The notes under the pieces: generated by a model
The model's input: only the letters and a program-made list of their open reading frames with translations
The model's database searches: none
What the model was told of the DNA's origin: nothing
Shown: one piece after another, positions 61,628 through 64,000 of the stretch
Numbering within the stretch: the first letter of the stretch is position 1
Layout: each line of letters opens with the position of its first letter
Program-made: the position numbers and the translations under genes
Origin: GCA-002050365 sp964237235
GTDB taxonomy: Bacteria; Acidobacteriota; Blastocatellia; Pyrinomonadales; Pyrinomonadaceae
Direction of reading: 5' to 3'
DNA length: 64,000 nt
Assembly: GCA_964237235.1 (NCBI GenBank)
Contig: CAXSGY010000027.1
Coordinates: 10,304 to 74,303, forward strand

Positions 61628-62062
61628 CTATTCGGTGCTGTCGATTTTATTCTCGATTTCCGAATTTTTGCGCTCGTCCTGCATTTCCCGCGTCAGAAAA
61701 TAATTTAAGGCGGTTCTGATGACGGCTATCGCACCGAGTTTGCCGATCTGATCCCAGGACGGCGCGACGGCGGTTGAGAGAATATCCGCGCCGAGCTGAA
61801 ATTCGAGCGCGAGTGCCAGATAACGGGCGAGGGTTAAACGAATGCGGTTGTAGCTTTCCATTTGCGGCGGCACGAGCGAACGGAGAAACTGGTAAAGCGA
61901 GATCGCCACGCCGATGCAGATAATCGCGGCCCCCGTCGCTTCGATGCCGAGTTTGAGCCACTGCACGAGATTGATGACCGTTGTCTGCGCCACGCCCTCG
62001 CCCGGTGCGCTGACCAGATTCGGAAGCGTTTCGCTCTGCCAAAGAAGCAATAAAACGGACAT
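61628..62062 (-). CDS. DUF1622 family membrane protein
   Basis: A 144-residue integral membrane protein. WLKLGIEATGAAIICIGVAI forms the first helix, then SLYQFLRSLVPPQMESYNRI and RYLALALEFQLGADILSTAV, and IGKLGAIAVIRTALNYFLTR at the end. This is the DUF1622 pattern (small multi-helix proteins of unknown role). Ribosome site AGGGAAA upstream. Confidence 0.9.
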   Translation of the reverse strand: MSVLLLLWQSETLPNLVSAPGEGVAQTTVINLVQWLKLGIEATGAAIICIGVAISLYQFLRSLVPPQMESYNRIRLTLARYLALALEFQLGADILSTAVAPSWDQIGKLGAIAVIRTALNYFLTREMQDERKNSEIENKIDSTE

Positions 62063-62108
62063 ATATTTTCCCTAACCAGGCTATTATAAAGTCCAAATCT
62101 CAACCAAA

Positions 62109-63548
62109 CTATTCGATTCTTTTCGTCGGCAGATTCCAGATGTCGAATCGGAAAATACCGAACGGCGAGCCGATGAAATTGATACCGTCGTTTTCCTCGC
62201 CGATGAACTGCACCTGCGTCGGCTGCTCGAATTGATAACGACGGTGAAATGCCGAGAAAATGTAGACTTGTCCTCCCGCGACATCTTCAAACTGAAAGTA
62301 ACCGAGTTGATTTGTGTAAGCCTGTCGTTGATTGCCCGTTTGGTCAGTCATCGTTATTAAAACGCGATAAATTCCGCGCCCGTTCGGTTCGGTAACTCGT
62401 CCACCCGCGGTTGTTCCTGCGACGGTCGGATTGAACGATGACTCTGCCGCGCCGATGTCTATCGCCGCGCCGTTTCTGCGCGGATAGCCTGTGCCGTGCT
62501 GGTCGAAATTTAATGGAACAGGCGGATTATTCGTCGCACACGAAAAATTAAGGACGCAGTTGTTGCCGCGATTGACCGCCGGGCTGGTCGCCGTCGGCAA
62601 TCTCGTATCGGTGTCGCCGCCATTGTTCTGTAAATCGTCGAGCATCGGGAACGCGCCCGTGATGTCGTTCGACCCCGCCAAGCCGAAGCCCGTGCCGTCA
62701 ATGGTATTTCTGACCAGATTGTTGCCGTTTGAAGTAAATGCGCCGGAGACATCGCTGCTTTCGTCGTTCGCTCGTCGGTTCGTGCTGATGATCGTGTTGC
62801 GGACGTTCACGCTGCCGGCATTGACGATACCGCCCGCTGAATTGGCATCAGCACCGTTAGTAGTGTTGCCGATGACGGTGATGTTATTTAGATTCACTGT
62901 TCCCATATTCTGAATGCCGCCGGCTCCGCTGCCGGAGCCGTCGAAGGTAAAGTTGTTGGCGATGGTCGTATTGGCGATGCTCAACGTTCCGGTGTTGAAG
63001 ATGCCGCCGCCGGTGTATTGCGCCCCATTGCCTTCAATCAGCGAATTGATAACGATCATCGTGCCTTCGTTGTCGATGCCGCCGCCGGTGTAGCCGAAAT
63101 TGCCCGTTAAATGCATCCGGTCGAGCGTCATCGTGCCGGCATTGTTGGAAATGCCTCCGTTGCTCGTGCCTCCGCTCACGGTCATTCCCGAAAGCGTTAC
63201 CGCCGCGCCGTTTCGCGCGCCGAATACCTGGGCGACGCTGGAGAACTGATCGCGCCCGATGGTCAAAAGACGCGCGCCCGGACCGTTGATCGTCAACGGA
63301 TTGGTAATGACAAATCCCGTGCTAGTCAAAGTGATCGTGCGCGGGACGAAGAAAACGCTTGGATCGAAGGCAATCGTGTCGGCATCGCTGTTCTGGTTGG
63401 CGGCGTTGATCGCCGCCCGCAGACTGCCGCCGCCGCTGTCGTTCGTGTTGGTGACGAGATAACCCGCCGCTCGTCCCTCAACGGCAACCACGCTGAGACA
63501 CAACAAAATTCCGAAACAGAATCGAATCAGAAAATTTAATCGGATCAT
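62109..63548 (-). CDS. secreted right-handed beta-helix protein with carboxypeptidase-regulatory-like C-terminal module
   Basis: A 479-residue exported protein, start MIRLNFLIRFCFGILLCLSV chosen for its signal peptide. It opens with YLVTNTNDSGGGSLRAAINA and AFDPSVFFVPRTITLTSTGF, the CSLREA/parallel-beta-helix pattern of cell-surface or extracellular proteins. Repeated glycine-rich coils (GGISNNAGTMTLDRMHLTGN, GGIFNTGTLSIANTTIANNF) follow, then the ALPV-like and AAIDIGAAESSFNPTVAG end of the helix and the C-terminal AGGRVTEPNGRGIYRVLITM module ending LPTKRIE. The final 90 residues are nearly those of 54329-55192. Confidence 0.88.
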   Translation of the reverse strand: MIRLNFLIRFCFGILLCLSVVAVEGRAAGYLVTNTNDSGGGSLRAAINAANQNSDADTIAFDPSVFFVPRTITLTSTGFVITNPLTINGPGARLLTIGRDQFSSVAQVFGARNGAAVTLSGMTVSGGTSNGGISNNAGTMTLDRMHLTGNFGYTGGGIDNEGTMIVINSLIEGNGAQYTGGGIFNTGTLSIANTTIANNFTFDGSGSGAGGIQNMGTVNLNNITVIGNTTNGADANSAGGIVNAGSVNVRNTIISTNRRANDESSDVSGAFTSNGNNLVRNTIDGTGFGLAGSNDITGAFPMLDDLQNNGGDTDTRLPTATSPAVNRGNNCVLNFSCATNNPPVPLNFDQHGTGYPRRNGAAIDIGAAESSFNPTVAGTTAGGRVTEPNGRGIYRVLITMTDQTGNQRQAYTNQLGYFQFEDVAGGQVYIFSAFHRRYQFEQPTQVQFIGEENDGINFIGSPFGIFRFDIWNLPTKRIE

Positions 63549-63694
63549 AATTTTAATTTCGCTGAAAATTATCTGCAAAGATAGCAGAATACAGCGTGAA
63601 AAGAAAAGTTGTCTGTTTGGAAGCGGACGGAATTTACCACGTTAATTTTAGAAAAGGAAATATAAAACGGTTTGGAGTCGGGTGTCAAGAAACT

Positions 63695-63970
63695 TTAGGC
63701 GATTGATTCGTCGGCAAATCGAGCAGGCACTTTCACAAAAACCGTCGTTCCCTTGTTCAACCCGATTCGATCTCCACCGCGCCTCTGATCATCTCGGCAC
63801 GCTCTTCCATTCCGAGCAGTCCCATTCCTTTGTCGTCGCCGGTGATTTGTGTTTTCTCATGCGGGTTGAAGCCTTTGCCGTCATCTTCGATATTCAGAAT
63901 CATTTGATTGTCGCGCTTCTCTAAAATAACCGACACACTCTTTGCTGAGATGGTTCAATAAAAGTGGAGA
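63695..63970 (-). pseudogene. histidine kinase C-terminal (HATPase) remnant at the window edge
   Basis: Two minus-strand frames rebuild a NarL-type (HWE/HATPase_c) kinase tail: SAKSVSVILEKRDNQMILNI, EDDGKGFNPHEKTQI, GMGLLGMEERAEMIRGAVEI then, after one missing base near 63765 (TTT read as TT), NKGTTVFVKVPARFADESIA. The upstream boundary and the phospho-acceptor half lie outside or in another frame. The gene is therefore broken here, either by a base error or by real decay. Confidence 0.6.
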
Positions 63971-64000
63971 GAAAACTGTCTTTGGTAGAATATCAAAGAG

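Noticed and set aside
1..64000. tRNA, rRNA or CRISPR array
   Set aside because: No cloverleaf-like or spacer-repeat pattern was seen by eye; a dedicated tRNA and CRISPR scan would be decisive.

Overview
Origin. The window looks like a chromosomal contig from an Acidobacteriota bacterium, most likely class Blastocatellia (Pyrinomonas-like). This is inferred from family recognition only: secreted proteins ending in a carboxypeptidase-regulatory-like module that starts TAGGRVTE, FG-GAP/VCBS proteins with DGDGKTDLAVFRP repeats, several DUF2382 proteins, a CusRS-like two-component system beside a TolC/adaptor/RND pump, and moderate GC with AT-rich spacers. No rRNA, tRNA or CRISPR array was seen.

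Layout. 1-6 kb: acetyltransferases, an O-methyltransferase, a decayed YdeI gene, a beta-barrel protein, a small membrane protein and a frameshifted YihY. 6.3-13.3 kb (all minus): an envelope/stress island with a PAS histidine kinase and LuxR-type regulator, three DUF2382 proteins, an OmpA protein and a CmpX-like channel. 13.4-18.7 kb: gene remnants (replication-relaxation, NAD(P)-binding protein, DUF1772, GH43) and a MITE-like element among intact genes. 18.8-23.3 kb: deacetylase, arginase-like enzyme, reductase, AraC regulator, peroxiredoxin. 23.3-25.6 kb: gene debris (FG-GAP tail, TonB-receptor tail). 25.6-39.6 kb: YncE propeller, phosphatase, OmpR-type two-component system, TolC-adaptor-RND pump, broken YbbL/YbbM-type ABC genes, a DUF3943-like protein and a second TonB-receptor tail. 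Three copies of a promoter-like motif may tie this block into one regulon. 40.2-44.1 kb: ArsR-SRPBCC-DoxX operon, DUF4256, interrupted AlkD, and a dnaN with an unusual C-terminus.

44.2-52.7 kb: an integrative element. It carries a tyrosine integrase with two in-frame amber codons, an excisionase, zinc-ribbon proteins, a DUF3854-DUF927 primase-helicase, a 200-bp array of 9-bp-phased GTTACCG iterons that I read as its replication origin, and small phage-like genes (terminase-small-subunit-like, tail-chaperone-like). It has no capsid, portal or large terminase gene and resembles a phage satellite or decayed prophage.

52.7-64 kb: VOC protein, a putative metzincin protease with an Ig-like region, two secreted proteins sharing one C-terminal module, an alcohol dehydrogenase/metallo-hydrolase pair, DUF4142, small secreted and hypothetical proteins, DUF1622, and a kinase remnant at the edge.

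Quality caution. At least ten genes carry one or more single-base indels, often in short homopolymers (YihY twice, YdeI about three times, the ABC genes, the primase-helicase twice, a tail-chaperone-like gene, a membrane protein, a histidine kinase). Many of these may be assembly errors. The in-frame stop codons and the truncated gene tails are better candidates for real decay.
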